From: Valencia hispanica
Lineage: Eukaryota > Chordata > Actinopteri > Cyprinodontiformes > Valenciidae
NCBI GenBank assembly: GCA_963556495.2
Contig: OY747713.1
Location: 467,501 to 531,500, forward strand
Reading direction: 5' to 3'
DNA length: 64,000 nt
This document shows positions 1 to 12,066 of this stretch, piece by piece. Made by a program: the position numbers and the translations under genes. Within the stretch, counting starts at the first letter, position 1, and the number at the start of each line of letters is the position of its first letter. Under the pieces are notes generated by a model. The model made no database searches. It saw only the letters and a list, made by a program, of their open reading frames with translations, and was not told the origin of the DNA.

Positions 1-105
1 GATGGATGGATGGACGGATGGACAGATTGATGGATGGATGGATGGATGGACAGAAGGATGGACGGATGGACAGATGGATTTAAGGATGGATGGATCAGGA
101 CAATC
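1..105. repeat. (GATG)n-type microsatellite at the window edge
   Basis: Imperfect tandem GATG units with GGAC and CAGA variants run from the first base to about 100. Tails of this kind follow RTE-type LINE 3' ends in fish (compare 55740-55765), so this could be the tail of an element lying outside the window; that is inference. Confidence 0.8.
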
Positions 106-892
106 TGAGTCTTTCCAGATCCGTTCCCATCGCTCTGTTTTTGTTTTGAACCTTCCAGACCAAAAAGGTTCTAAATAAAATCAGTTTCAGTGACTTCAGA
201 AAACCAGATGTCAGAAAGAGTCAAATTTCCACATTTTCTCCTTTGATTTCGATGATGTTGAGGAGTTTGAACCTTCCTGAGTAGCAGTGGATGAAACATC
301 TGGAGACATTTCACACCAAGCAGAGACGTGTGTTCCTGAGAGGCGCTAATGATTTAATGACAGGGTTCCCTGCAGAGAGCGACTTCCCTTCAGCTCCCGC
401 CTCATCCACACAGACTTCCCTTTGTTTAGGCGGCTGACATCATGTCGTCCTGCGGAGGCGGGCGGCTAACCACACACAGCCTCAGATGGAGATGTTGGAG
501 GGAGCTTGAGACAAGGCAGCCACATCTCTCTGACCTCGTGGCGGTGGATGCATTCTCCAGGACTCATCCCGCCGGCCCGGTGCTCTGACTCAATCCCTGC
601 CCTGAGTTTATTCTGGAGGCGCTGTAGTTTTTAGAAGCCGTCTCTGCTGCCGGCTTCCACCACAGCCGACTGAAGAGTTTCCCTCTGATGAACTAACCAC
701 AGCAGGAGCTCAAAGTCTCCTTTGGTCTTCACATCTCTGAAGCTTTGGCTCTGTTTATAAAGTGGGGTTGTCAGAGTACGTAGGAGCAGTCACTATCCTA
801 CTGTAGATTATGGATTGATAAATCCAACATCAAGCAAAACATTGAAATACTTCCAGACAAATATATAATTACAGAAATATAACGTATAGCTG
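106..892. other. Intron sequence without recognised features
   Basis: No convincing exon, repeat family or RNA gene was recognised here. It is taken as part of the nfatc1 intron that ends at 9216. Confidence 0.4.
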
Positions 893-1597
893 TGCTCATG
901 GTGGCAGCATGTTGGAGCTGTTAGTTCTGATTGGTTCCTTTTATTCATCATTATTCAGGCTGAGGCGTTGCTGATTGGATAATTAGTCCCTCCGCTTCTG
1001 GATGCTGAGCAGCTGGAAGGATTTTTGCTTTACTTTCAGACAGTTGTTATAATGTGTAACCATGGCAACAATGTGGGCTAAGGTTTCTTTTTTTACAATT
1101 GTTAGCCGCTGATTAGTATCTCAAAGCTCAAATATTAACACCTAAAACTTTGACGCCCCTAATCCCAGAGGAGATGAAAAGGAGGCTTCATGGATGCAGA
1201 GCAGAGAGAAGGAATAGTCCAAACCAAGAATCATCTCTCCGACTCCATCGTCTGTTCACCTTTCTGATCATTCGGCCAGACAGAGATTTAAAGAAGAGCA
1301 GCAAAAGCAGTGGAGGCGGATTAGCAGAGCTAGCCAACATGTGATGGAGTCCTCCAGGACGGCTTACTGTGGAATATCGTCTCTGTTGCCTGAATGTTGA
1401 GCTGTTAGCGTGTCATGATGCTCATGAGACGCTCAAACAGCAACAGTCTTCAGTCAGAGGCCTCTTCTCATTCGCTCCAATACTGACTGCTACCAGAGAT
1501 CCTTCCTGCTCACAGCATCATCATCCACAACGATGAGCTACAATAATATAAAATTTTCCTTTGGTATAAATAAAGTAGTTTTGAACTAAAATAATCC
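893..1597 (+). mobile_element. Degraded LINE deletion derivative (family B)
   Basis: The start (GGTGGCAGCATGTTGGAGC) matches the reverse element at 28605 and resembles the one at 8312. The stretch around 1050 (GTAACCATGGCAACAA) matches 8516. The end, with a TTTCC..AATAAAGTAGTTTTGAA tail at about 1555-1585, matches the tails at 8958 and 29788. It carries a 5' part and a 3' part of a LINE with the coding middle missing. It is the most diverged copy in the window, and its borders are approximate. Confidence 0.6.
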
Positions 1598-1887
1598 TTC
1601 AGACTGTGTCGCGAATAGAATGATGAATGTTGCTGATGCTAATGCTAGCAGGTAACATTAGCGGCTTGAGCTAATAGGTAGATTAACTTGCATTCAGAAA
1701 AATGGTCTAAAAAGAATAAAATAAAAAGACCCGACAACTTTGGATAAATATCTACAATAAGAAATGTATTGTTATTTTTAAAGAGAGAACATTTTTATCT
1801 GTGTTTAGGTTTTAGATTAAATAAACCTAAAAGTAAAGTAAGAGAATGAACACAGTTTCTGCCATGGGATGTTGAGATTTGTAGAAA

Positions 1888-2625
1888 ATGATGTTAAAAC
1901 TGCTCCGCGCTGTTGAAAAACCAGCAGATAGCCGAAGCCCATTAGCCAGCGCGGAGCCAACAAGGATAGATGCCATATGCTGTCCTCCGGTAGAGCCCGC
2001 GCAGCCGGGACCTCAGGCCGGCTGGGTGACTGTACGTAGGAAGCATAGTTCTAGGACCCAGCCCCCGGGCCACCACCAACCGGTCCACGTTTCTAACAGA
2101 TTTTCCCCGCTCAACGACACACCCGCTGAGAAGCCAACCCTGGTAATTGGCAGCTCCATAGTCAGAAACGTGGCATTAGAGACACCATTGACCATAGTCA
2201 AATGCTTGCCAGGGGCCAGAACGGGCGACATCAAATCCTACCTGAAACTGCTGGCTAAAGATAAGCGGAAATACAGTAAGATTGTTATTCACGCTGGCGG
2301 TAATGACACCCGGTTACGCCAATCGGAGGTCACTAAAATTAGTGTTGCTTCGGTGTGTAAGTTTGCTAAAACAATGTCCGACTCTGTAATCTTTTCTGGT
2401 CCCCTGCCTGATCGGACCAGTGACGACATGTTTAGCCGCATGCTGTCATTCCATCAATGGTTGTCTAGGTGGTGTCCTGCAAACGATGTGGGCTACATTG
2501 ATAACTGGAGAACATTTTGGGGAAAACCTGGTCTGATCCAGAGAGACGGCATCCATCCCACTTTGGATGGAGCAGCTCTTCTTTCTAGGAATATGGCCGA
2601 ATTTATTAGTCCTCCAAAACAGTGA
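1888..2625 (+). CDS. LINE ORF1, SGNH/GDSL esterase-like protein
   Basis: An open frame of 245 residues, the first ORF of LINE copy 1. The C-terminal two thirds look like an SGNH-fold esterase, a domain known in ORF1 proteins of many CR1/L2-clade LINEs: a nucleophile block VIGSS (serine at about 90), a GGND block (asparagine 139) and a DGIHP block (histidine 223). The first 80 residues are proline- and arginine-rich without a recognised domain. Partial copies of the same protein occur at 28646-28893 and 45458-45832, ending in the same residues except the last. The start is the first ATG of the open frame; other copies do not confirm it. Family proteins act in the retrotransposon RNP, but the substrate of the esterase domain is unknown. 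It is intact as an ORF, although its partner ORF2 is broken. Confidence 0.8.
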   Translation: MMLKLLRAVEKPADSRSPLASAEPTRIDAICCPPVEPAQPGPQAGWVTVRRKHSSRTQPPGHHQPVHVSNRFSPLNDTPAEKPTLVIGSSIVRNVALETPLTIVKCLPGARTGDIKSYLKLLAKDKRKYSKIVIHAGGNDTRLRQSEVTKISVASVCKFAKTMSDSVIFSGPLPDRTSDDMFSRMLSFHQWLSRWCPANDVGYIDNWRTFWGKPGLIQRDGIHPTLDGAALLSRNMAEFISPPKQ

Positions 2626-2805
2626 CAACCCAGGGTCCAGACCAGGAAGCAGAGTCGTAGTTTAACCCACCTCTCTGCTGCTTCTGTACTGTTACCCACC
2701 CATTACCCTATAGAAACAGTGTCTTGCCCACAGCCAAAATTAAATGGATAAAAAATTAGGCCAACAAAAGCAAATTATGGAAATCTCATAAAGATAAATA
2801 CAACT

Positions 2806-5484
2806 ATGACTGAACAGAAAAATAAATCTATTAAATGTGGTTTATTAAACATAAGATCTCTCTCCTCAAAGACTTTGTTAGTAAATGACTTGATTTGTGA
2901 TAATCACATTGATTTCCTTTGTCTCACAGAAACCTGGTTGCAGCAGGAGGATTATGTCAGTATAAATGAGTCAACTCCTTCCAGTCATTTAAATTTTCAC
3001 ATTCCTAGAAATACTGGGCGAGGAGGAGTTGCAACCATTTTTCGTTCTGATTTACTAATTAGTCCCAGACCAATTGATAGCTACAGTTCTTTTCAACATC
3101 TAATCCTTAATTTTCCTCATCCAAGTTGCAAAACTTGTTTGTGGTTTTGTATCGTCCACCAGGCCCTTACTCTCAATTCTTGGATCAGATCTCACATTTT
3201 TTATCTGATTTAGTATTAAATACTGATAGGGTTATTATAGTGGGGGACTTTAATATTCATGTGGATACTGAAAGTGATAGCCTAAATGCAGCCTTTAATG
3301 CTATTTTAGACTCAATTGGCTTTACTCAAAAAGTACAGGGATCGACCCACTCGGGCAAACACACTTTGGACCTTGTACTGACATACGGTATTGAGTGTGA
3401 GGAAATAACAGTCCACCCACATAACCCGGTCCTGTCTGACCACTTCTTAATAACTTTTGAATTTACTTTAACTGACCATCTTAAATCTGAAAGAAAATTT
3501 CATTATAATAGAACTTTATCAGACAATGCTGTAACAATTTTTAAAGAATCTGTTCCATTCTTACTTTCCTCAGTGTCTCAGGGTAACACAGTGGATGGCA
3601 GCAATTCTATCTCTAACCCTTCAGAAATTGATGGTCTGGTTCACAGCGTTACGTCCTCATTGCGTTTGGCATTAGATAGTGTAGCCCCCTTAAAAAAGAA
3701 AGTGGCTAGCCATAGGAGGCTGACTCCTTGGTTCAACGCAGAGTTGTGTACTTTAAAGCAGAATACTAGGAAGTTGGAGAGAAAATGGCGCTCTACACAC
3801 CTAGAGGATTCCTATTTAACCTGGAATAACAGTCTACTGCTGTATAAAAAGACCCTTCGACAAGCTAGAACAGCATATTTTTCATCATTAAAAGAGGTGA
3901 ATAAAAACAATCCTAGGTTTCTTTTTAGTACAGTTGCCAAACTTACACAGAGTCATAGCTCTGTTGAGCCAACTATTCCCCCAGCTCTTAGCAGTGATGA
4001 TTTTATGGGATTCTTCGTAAATAAAATTAATTCTATTAAAAATAAAATCATTGGCATCCTCCCAAACATGATTACTTCTTCCTCAGTAAATGAGGCAGCA
4101 TCGGAAAGAACTGTAGATCCTCATTTGTGCTTAGGCTGTTTTGATTCAGTCGAGCTTTCGGAATTATCAAAAATATTAGCCTCATCTAAACCTTCAACTT
4201 GTATGTTGGACCCAATCCCAACCAAATTATTTAAAGAAGTGTTCCATTTGGTTCCTGGCCCCATTTTGGATATGATGAATCTATCCTTAGTAAACGGATA
4301 CGTACCACAGGAATTTAAAATAGCTGTAATTAAACCTTTACTCAAGAAACCTTCCCTTGATCAAGATGACTTAGTGAATTACAGACCTAAATCTAACCTT
4401 CCTTTCTTATCCAAAGTCCTTGAGAAAATAGTTGCTAATCAAGTCTGTGAACATCTAAACAGTAACGAGCTGTTTGAAGAGTTTCAGTCAGGTTTTAGAG
4501 CTCATCATAGCACTGAAACAGCACTGGTGAAGGTTACTAATGATATTCTCATGGCCTCAGATAATGGACTGGTGTCTGTTCTGGTTTTGTTAGATCTCAG
4601 TGCTGCTTTTGACACAATCGATCATAATATTCTCTTAGAAAGGCTTGAACATGTTGCAGGGATCAAAGGAACAGCACTAGGCTGGTTTAAATCGTATTTG
4701 TCTGATAGATTCCAGTTTGTTCATCTAAATGATAAATCATCTTCACTCTCAAGGGTTACTTGTGGAGTTCCACAGGGTTCTGTGCTTGGACCAATTCTGT
4801 TCACCATATATATGCTCCCAATTGGTAGAATCATTAGACAGCATGGGATAAATTTCCACAGCTATGCAGATGATACACAACTATATTTATCCATAAATCC
4901 TGATGAACCCAGTCAGTTAGGTAGATTACAGGCATGTCTGGAGGACATAAAAACCTCAGGAATATTGCTAAAATTAGAAACATCCTGTCCAGGAGTGATG
5001 CTGAGAAACTAGTCCATGCATTTGTTACCTCAAGGCTGGACTACAGTAATTCTTTACTATCAGGTCGTCCACAAAATGCCATTAAAAGCCTTCAGTTGAT
5101 CCAAAATGCTGCATCAAGAGTTCTGATGAATATTAAAAAGAGAGATCACATTTCTCCTGTTTTAGCTTCCCTTCATTGGCTCCCTGTTAAATCCAGAATA
5201 GAATCTAAGATCCTCCTTCTTCCATATAAAGCCCTTAATAATCAGCTCCATCATACATCAGAGATTTAATTGGTCCATATGTTCCTAACAGAGCACTTTG
5301 CTCTCAGACTGCAGGTTTACTTGTAGTTCCTAGGATTTCTAAAAGTAGAATGGGAGGCAGATCTTTTAGTTATCAGGCTCCTCTCCTGTGGAACCAGCTC
5401 CCAGCTTTAGTCCGTGAGGCAGACACTCTGTTTACTTTTAAGGCCAGGCTTAAAACTTTCCTTTTTGATAAAGCTTATAGTTAG
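2806..5484 (+). pseudogene. LINE ORF2, endonuclease-reverse transcriptase, frameshifted
   Basis: Encodes an APE-type endonuclease followed by a reverse transcriptase. Endonuclease blocks visible are [30 protein letters not shown] and SDHF. RT blocks are [34 protein letters not shown] and the catalytic FHSYADDTQLYL. The frame changes near 3135, so the N-terminal piece (2806-3213) and the main piece (3126-5012) are in different frames. A deletion of about 230 bases near 4950, relative to the copy at 57038, changes the frame again. The C-terminal part resumes at 4934-5269, and the last portion (GGRSFSYQAPLLWNQLP) lies in yet another frame up to a stop at 5482-5484. RT catalytic residues are intact, but no full-length protein is possible. 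Confidence 0.88.
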
Positions 5485-6195
5485 AGTGGCTAAGGTCATC
5501 CTGAGCTATCTCTGTAGTTATGCTGCTATAGGCTTAGACTGCTGGAGGACAGACTTACCACTTTTCTTCACTCTGCTACTTTTCTCTCCTACTACTCTCC
5601 AGTTGTATTATTTTCTGTTATTTCGACTGTTAACTTGGTTTTCTCTCAGTGTTTTTCTCTCCATAGAAGATATACCTGGTCTGGTATCCTGCTTGGCTGC
5701 AATGCCCTGTTGGACGGGGGTCATCGACTGGGATGATCCTCCCAGTAACTGAACATCCACTGTGTCCTGTTATCAACTTTTTACTTTCTGTAACATAGAA
5801 AGTTCTCTTATATCAGATCTTCTGTTCCTTCTGTGTTTCTGCTCTGTCTTCTCAAACCCCCAGACGGTCGTGGCAGATGGCCGCTCCTACTGAGCCTGGT
5901 TCTGTTGGAGGTTTCTTCCTGTTAAAGGGGAGTTTTTCCTCTCCACCGTCGCTACATGCTTGCTCAGTATGAGGGATTGCTGAAGGATTGCTGTGGTTGG
6001 AAAGTCTGCATCAACGGGGCCCAACCTCACGCCAATGACTGACGCAATCTGCTGGGATTCCTTAAATAGGAAACTTTTTAACTGATTGGAATGTTTGTAT
6101 AAATGTATTGAAATGACTTCTTGTTAAGAGCCTTGAGATGACATCTGTTGTGAATTGGCGCTATATAAATAAACTGAATTGAATTGAATTGCATT

Positions 6196-6595
6196 TACAA
6201 CCTGATGACAGAACAAATAGATCCAAATAAATATTATTGGTACTCATAGAGCCAATCTGCCGTGGAAATTCTATGAAATTATTCCTCTTAAAATGCTGCA
6301 TTTATTATGATATCTGATTTTAAAAACAATATTGTTTATTATTTTAAGCCAACGTTGTAAAGAACCAGAGAAGAAAATCCAAAGAGCCATTTCAGAGCTG
6401 CAGGTTCTGCTCTATAAATAGCAGCAAACAGAGGGAACATGTTGACGTTTTTTATATCTTGTAGCAGCTAATTTGACTTTCTGGCACCATTTTATAAAAG
6501 TAGACTTTTGAAAAATAAATGTAGTCTGAGCCCATCTCCAGACTGAGAAGGAGAGACAGGCTGTTTCTAAGGTAAAGTGGTTAACTGACGGCATA
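6196..6595. other. Intron sequence, nothing recognised
   Basis: AT-rich intron between LINE copy 1 and the next TA repeat. No exon or repeat family was recognised. Confidence 0.4.
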
Positions 6596-6596
6596 T

Positions 6597-6605
6597 AGTT
6601 ATATA

Positions 6606-6638
<33 letters not shown>
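6597..6638. repeat. (TA)n microsatellite
   Basis: An almost pure TA dinucleotide run directly upstream of an L2-like 3' fragment. Confidence 0.9.
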
Positions 6639-6639
<1 letters not shown>

Positions 6640-6930
6640 CCTGGTTCTGGTTCTGTTGGAGGTTTCTTCCTGTTAAAGGGGAGTTTTTCCTCTCCACTGT
6701 CGCTACATGCTTGCTCAGTATGAGGGATTGTTGAAGGATTGCTGAGGTTGGAGTCTGAATCAACGGGACACAACCTCAAGTCAATGACTGACGCAATCTG
6801 CTGGGATTCTTTAGATAGAAACCTTTAAACTGATTGGATGATTGTATTGAAATGACTTTTCTTGTAAAGCGCCTTGAGATGAAACATCTGTTGTGAATCG
6901 GCGCTATAGAAATAAACTGAATAGAATTTA
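6640..6930 (+). mobile_element. L2-like LINE 3' fragment
   Basis: Matches the last 290 bases of LINE copy 1 (compare 5898-6190), from the GGAGGTTTCTTCCTGTTAAA stretch to the CTATAGAAATAAACTGAAT end. It is 5' truncated and abuts the TA repeat. Confidence 0.85.
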
Positions 6931-7770
6931 ACAGAGTTTTTTTCTCAGGGTACTCCATATCCTTAGAGCTGCTGGGGGCCGCCACAGGGAAAGGGGCCCC
7001 TGTTGTCGCCAAGCAACTGGAGGTTCTGCATTCCTCCTGTGGGTGATAATGTGAACGAGGGAGGAGAGGCTGCAGGGTGGAGACGGACACAAGTTTAATG
7101 GCACCAACAAATCATAACTGTTTGCCACAGCTTCTTTATTAAACACATGACTCAGATCAAAGATGATGGAATAAAAACAACAGGAACAGATTTAGATTGC
7201 AGCTCAGAAAATGAAGTGTAGAGAGATAAATGATGATGCGGTTTACATGAATCAAACAGCGAGCTGATTGGTTAATTGTTTCTGCTGCAGAGCTTCAGTG
7301 ATCTTTGGACCACTTCGTCCCTCTCCGGGTCCGACTGCGCTGATGGGTCCTAACCCAATTTCTCACACTGATATCCCGGCTCTCCTCCCTACAGTGATCC
7401 TCCTCCAGATGTTAGTCCATTAGTCTGTGGTGCTGCTCGCCTCCAGGGCTTCCATACTGGAAGTGAAAGCTATGGTCTTCATTTCCAAATGGATTGTTTC
7501 AGCCGATTCACTTTTCTATAGCTGCTTATAATTAGTCAGCAACGAGTGTTTCCCTCGAACACCTCACCAATCATGCTGAGCTACAAATATTGTTTTTAGG
7601 ATTTATTTGGTCTTGCAGCTTAAACCAACTCCTAAAAGCTTTCTGCCATAATATCAGTTATAGGTGTATTATTGCTAAAACTGCTCAAAACAGCAGTGAG
7701 TGTTTGACCCTGATGGATGCAAAACAATCTTTAATTCAAGCAGAATTATTGGAGACGTAGAACATCAGAG
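6931..7770. other. Intron sequence, nothing recognised
   Basis: No exon, RNA gene or repeat family could be supported in this stretch. Confidence 0.35.
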
Positions 7771-7774
7771 AACA

Positions 7775-8075
7775 TCCGGCATCATGGAGACCAAGAACCC
7801 AGCGGCAGGTCAGGGAGGTGGTTCTGGTCCGGTTTAAAAGAAAACCTGTTTGCAGTTTGTCAGAAACCACGTAGGAGACAAAGCAAACTTCTGGAAGACC
7901 CCTGCGATAATGGATGGGTTAGAATGGCCTAGTCAAAGTCCAGACTTAAATCTAACTTGATGTTCTCAGATGTTCTCCATCCAATCTGACTGAGGTGTTT
8001 CGTAGAGATTTGCTTAATGTTCCTTCCAGTCTCAAACGGCTCCAACACGACAAAATGTTGAAGGGGTGTAAATAC
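7775..8075 (+). mobile_element. Tc1/mariner transposon relic
   Basis: Sequence around 7920-7950 reads GGCCTAGTCAAAGTCCAGAC, the remnant of the WPSQSPDLNP block of Tc1 transposases. It ends with an AAAATGTTGAAGGGGTGTAA stretch of the type seen at the end of such elements in fish. No open frame remains and the borders are approximate. Confidence 0.5.
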
Positions 8076-8311
8076 TTAGTGCGTGCGTCTCTACATCTGC
8101 CTGGTGTTGATTTATTGTGTTCTCAACCGTCTATCAGAGCGTTAAGGCAGGAGGACTGGTTTGCTCAGCTTGGAGGTTTAGATGCTGACTGTAGAAGCTG
8201 GTTAGGTTTATTTCTCACTGCTGAAATGTGTTGGTAGTTTCTCATATTCCAGGTTGCTGCGTTGCTCGTCACACCTGTTCTCTGCAGTGTTGGTGTTTGA
8301 GGTCATCCTGG

Positions 8312-9003
8312 CAGAATTGTGCCGCCCAAGGAGGCAACATGTTGCTGTATCTCTGTTACTTTTGTTCTGTTTGTTCTTCTTTTTAAAAACTTTTATTCCT
8401 TCATTTCTGGCAGAAACGTTTTTTTAAAAACTGTTCTCTCTGGTTTTGAATTCTGTGCAGCTGGAAGAATTTTTGCCGATACGTTTTTTTACGTTTGGAG
8501 ATTTGTTATGGTGCGTAACCATGGCAACAAGGTGGTTTACAACTGGGAGCAGCTGATTAACATCATAAAAACTCAAATAATACCTCAGCTGGAGCCACAA
8601 AACCCTGATGAGTTGTAAAGGAGACGCCATAGATCCAGAGCAGGGGCGAAGAGGAGAGAGAAAAGGAGGAAGTTCAAACCATCTCCATCAATCATATTGG
8701 GCGATGTGAGATCGTTGGGAAACTGGTTGGATGCTGAGGACCCTCTGGAGATTAGTGAGCAAAAAAATGATTCTTCATAAAATGAACATTATGGACAATC
8801 CTGATCATCCTCTACGTCAGACTGTCATACAACTACAGAGCGTCTTCAGTCAGAGGCTTCTTCAGATCTCCAGACTGCTACAGGAGATCATCCCTACACA
8901 CGGCCATCAGCATCTACAACAAATCTTTGAAGAAACTAGGAGTTACAACAACATTTTATTTCCCTTTGGGATTAATAAAGTAATTTTGAATTGAATTTGA
9001 ATG
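8312..9003 (+). mobile_element. LINE deletion derivative (family B)
   Basis: The start (GCCGCCCAAGGAGGCAACATG) matches the 5' end of the reverse element at 28605. The 5' part runs to a short coding remnant near 8660-8730 reading SIILGDVRSLGN, which resembles the start of a LINE endonuclease ORF. It then jumps to the 3' region and a tail GGGATTAATAAAGTAATTTT plus GAATT repeats. The central endonuclease-RT region is missing. The related copies at 893 and 28073 have different breakpoints. Confidence 0.7.
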
Positions 9004-9216
9004 TCATCCATCAGATCAGCGTGTGGCCCTCAGTCACGTTTGGAGCGTTAGGATGGATTTCCATTTAACCTTTCAGAGCAGGACTTGATTTGTAGGAACA
9101 GTTCTGACATGATTCTACAGAGGAAGTGCACACAGACCACTGACCTGCTGCTGAGCCTAAATGGGTACCTTGTTTAAAAAGCATAGCACTCTGTGTGCTT
9201 CTTTGTGCTCTTTTAG

Positions 9217-9419
9217 CTCCACGGCTACATGGAGAGCGAACCTCTGACTCTGCAGCTGTTCATCGGCACCGCAGACGACAGGCTGCTGAGGCCCCACGCC
9301 TTCTACCAGGTCCACCGGATCACAGGCAAGACGGTGTCCACGCCAAGCCACGAGGTCCTGCACAACAACACCAAGGTGCTGGAGATCCCCCTACTGCCGG
9401 AGAACAACATGCGAGCCAT
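9217..9419 (+). CDS. nfatc1: nfatc1 exon: Rel-homology region, middle part
   Basis: The acceptor TTTTAG precedes 9217 and the donor GTGAGT begins at 9420. The exon starts in phase 0 with [15 protein letters not shown] and encodes 67 codons plus two bases, including [20 protein letters not shown] and [12 protein letters not shown]. In NFAT structures this part of the Rel-homology region builds the DNA-binding N-terminal subdomain. The last two bases (AT) join the next exon to make an isoleucine codon; mammals have valine at this place, from memory. It is almost identical to vertebrate NFATC1, in contrast to the poorly conserved flanks. Confidence 0.95.
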
Positions 9420-9539
9420 GTGAGTAAAACCAGGAGCTCAAACACGGTGACATGCAGCTACGGTTCTCTTACCTGTTCTTCCTGGAAGTGAAGCAAATAA
9501 ATCAGATAGAAACTAAAAAAACAACAGTTAAAAGGTCAC

Positions 9540-9850
9540 ATTCTGCCTCAGTGATGGATGATTAAATGAATGAGGAAGATGGATGATGAGGTGCATAAAC
9601 AGAGGTTGTATAGAAGGGTGCAGAGGATAAATAAGAAGAAAATGGCTGATAAAGAAGGATTGGAAGTAAATGGATCATGAAAAGGGATGAGTGGGATGAA
9701 AGAGAAATGAGGTTTAAGTTTGGCCTTAAAGCCGGATAAGGAGGATAAATGGGATAAGAGGTCATGAGAAGAGAGGAGGAGGAGGTGGAAAGTGGAAAGA
9801 GGTGAGTGGGATATTAAAGGGTTGGGAAAGGGAGATAATAAGGAAAAATT
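9540..9850. repeat. Purine-rich low-complexity intron stretch
   Basis: A run strongly biased to A and G (GATGGATGATGAGG, GAGAGGAGGAGGAGG and similar) in the intron after the 9217-9419 exon. It is probably simple-sequence decay. The rest of this intron (9851-10704) shows nothing recognisable. Confidence 0.55.
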
Positions 9851-10704
9851 AGATCCAACCTGATTTTATCCAATAAACAGCAGCTAATCTGCACAAACAG
9901 ACTGGAATCCTTTTGGACGTCTGAGTCCAGTCCTGCATGCATCTGTTCCTCAGGGTTTGCATTTTGAAATGGTTGCCCTCTGCACACAGACAGCAGCTCA
10001 CTTATTTCCTAAGAGCTCAGATAAGAGCAGAAACTGGGCTGCTCTCATGGTTTATCTGGATTTTAACACAAACATGGAGATCTGCTCCAAACTTCATCTC
10101 ATTGGCCTGTTTCTTTCTGTTTGCTGTGAGCAGAACTTAGTATGTATTTTATAAAGTGATCTGGGATAGATTTATGACTGAACTGAGTCATTAAACAACA
10201 GTTCAGATGTTGTTTGGTTTAAATAACAAACATGTTGAGAACAAACCCACCTTCAGATCATCCCTTCATGTTCATCTGCGTCTGAAGGCCTCGTCTTCGT
10301 CATCCTCACCTGATTGCTTCACCAGTGCTGCAGAGAAGAATGTAGGGGGTGTTCAAGTGTGTGCAAACGCTGACGTTAACTAGTCTTTGTGGAATGCAGC
10401 ATCGAGTAGCTCCACAGTGGAAAGGCCAGAGATGGTTTGGAGAAACTGTTTGATGAGTGCAGCAGAGACAGACAGGAGTCTGATGAAAACTCCAGGAGAA
10501 ACTTCCTAAAGCCGATTCTGGGTGAAGAAAAGATCCCAGGTCTTAGTTTTCAATTTTATCACAGATTGTGGGAGCAGAGACAGATCTATCGGTGCTGATA
10601 TGAGCTCAGCCTTCATCGCTGATATGAGGTGCAGTCATGGTTCAAATCTGTCATAAATGCACACAGCCTATTATGGGATGCCTGACTTCGTGTTTTCCCA
10701 ACAG

Positions 10705-10877
10705 AATCGACTGCGCAGGAATCCTGAAGCTTCGCAACTCTGACATCGAGCTGAGGAAAGGCGAGACGGACATCGGCCGGAAGAACACGCGTGTGCGGAT
10801 GGTTTTCAGAGTTCACATCCACCAGTCCAACAGCAGAACAATGTCTCTGCAGGTCGCATCAAACCCCATCGAGTGCT
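10705..10877 (+). CDS. nfatc1: nfatc1 exon: end of Rel-homology DNA-binding domain
   Basis: The acceptor CCCAACAG precedes 10705 and the donor GTGAGT follows 10877. The exon completes the split isoleucine codon and encodes [19 protein letters not shown], then [19 protein letters not shown] and [11 protein letters not shown], ending with the first base of a serine codon. The sequence is diagnostic of NFAT proteins. [12 protein letters not shown] is close to invariant in vertebrate NFATs and lies at the end of the DNA-binding subdomain. Two internal positions differ from the mammalian sequence I remember (M in VRMVF, HQSNSR). Confidence 0.95.
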
Positions 10878-11854
10878 GTGAGTCAGCCTGATTATATGGA
10901 CATTTCTCCTGCTGTCTCTCAGAGAATGGAAATGATCAAGGCAGGGCTCAAATCTGTACAAATCTTAGGAATCCTTTGGTTTTATTTAGTTCACTGTCTC
11001 ATCACAGCCTCGCCACAGTCTTTCATCATGTCTCTCTTATTCCAGTGGTGCAGTCAGACTCAAAGCGCCCAGCATCACCGTACTGCAGGTTTGTCGCTGT
11101 AGCGCCCACAGCTGGTCGGAACAACATCCTGTCATTGTTGTGTCTCAGCGTATTAGTTTATGTTTCTGATACATCAGCCGGAGTGTTCATGCACACAGAC
11201 TTAATGTGTATCCGAGCAGTTACGCTTTGGCCTCCAAACATAGATTTGATATGTTTAATCGCTGCATCTCTCACATGTAACATATACTGCACACGTGTTT
11301 CAGCTGCTACTCACATATCACAGCTATGACCCAATATTCACATTATTTAGATTCAAGCCAAAGGCTTCCATCTGCACTGAAGAAGATTCACTCATCCTGG
11401 ATGCTTGAAGCAAAGAGTGGAACTGACAGCATGGCCTACTTTCTGTTTCATTTGCTTTAATGATTTCCCTGACACAGCGAGACGCTGAATTTACGACTCC
11501 TGATCCCAGTCCGTATGTATCGTCAGAGCAGGACGCTTCTCTTGTTTCCTGATGTTTCCACCCACATGGGTGATGGGAGCTTTATGGATCCTGTTAGCAG
11601 CTCCCTAAAACAGTCGAGCTTTCAGTTTAAATGTGACACATTTGTCCAGCAAACATCAGATGATAAGTTGAAGAAGATCAGTGATGGATGAACTGATTCC
11701 TGTGACTCTGGGATCATCTGGACACTTCAGAGTAAAACTCAATAAACTCCATCTGAACTTCAGTGTTCAGCGTAGAGCTTCGTGTGGTTCTGCTGCTGCC
11801 AAAGAGATAAAGTCTGATGAGGAAAATTAAAGGCAGTAGTTAAACTGTGATCTG

Positions 11855-12030
11855 GTGTTGGCCAGAAGGGCCGATGGCGCAATATGGCAGCCTGGCTTCT
11901 GTCAGTCTGCCCCAGGGCAGCTGTGGCTATAATCATAGCTGCTTCCACTAGTGTGTGAATGTGAGAGTGAAGGAATAATGGAGCTGTAAAAAGCTTTGAG
12001 AGTCTTGAAAAGCGCTATATAAATGCAAGC

Positions 12031-12066
<36 letters not shown>
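11855..12066 (+). mobile_element. tRNA-derived SINE, 5'-truncated
   Basis: Matches the second half of the SINE at 40857-41120 (GGCAGCCTGGCTTCTGTCA, CCCCAGGGCAGCTGTGGC) and ends in AAAAGCGCTATATAAATGCA plus an (ATT)n tail at 12029-12066. The tRNA-like head is missing. It lies in the intron between 10878 and 12577; the rest of that intron shows nothing recognised. Confidence 0.8.

Larger units (their letters stand above)
1860..6195 (+). mobile_element. L2/CR1-like LINE, near full length (copy 1)
   Basis: The longest copy of the main LINE family here. In order it has an esterase-like ORF1 (1888-2625), an ORF2 with endonuclease and reverse transcriptase parts (2806-5484), a 3' UTR of about 700 bases, and a 3' end GCGCTATATAAATAAACTG followed by repeats of GAATT. 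Other copies (15556-16811 reverse, 28606-31080, 45456-47036, 57038-58528) align along its length. The 5' border is uncertain because no other copy reaches further upstream. ORF2 has a frame change near 3135 and lacks about 230 bases near 4950 that the copy at 57038 retains, so this copy is not autonomous. Confidence 0.9.

Noticed and set aside
5414..5752. 112-codon frame found again at 16101-16325 (partial, reverse), 57742-58080, beginning MRQTLCLLLRPG.
   Set aside because: It overlaps the true LINE ORF2 C-terminus in another frame and runs into the 3' UTR. It recurs only because the LINE recurs.
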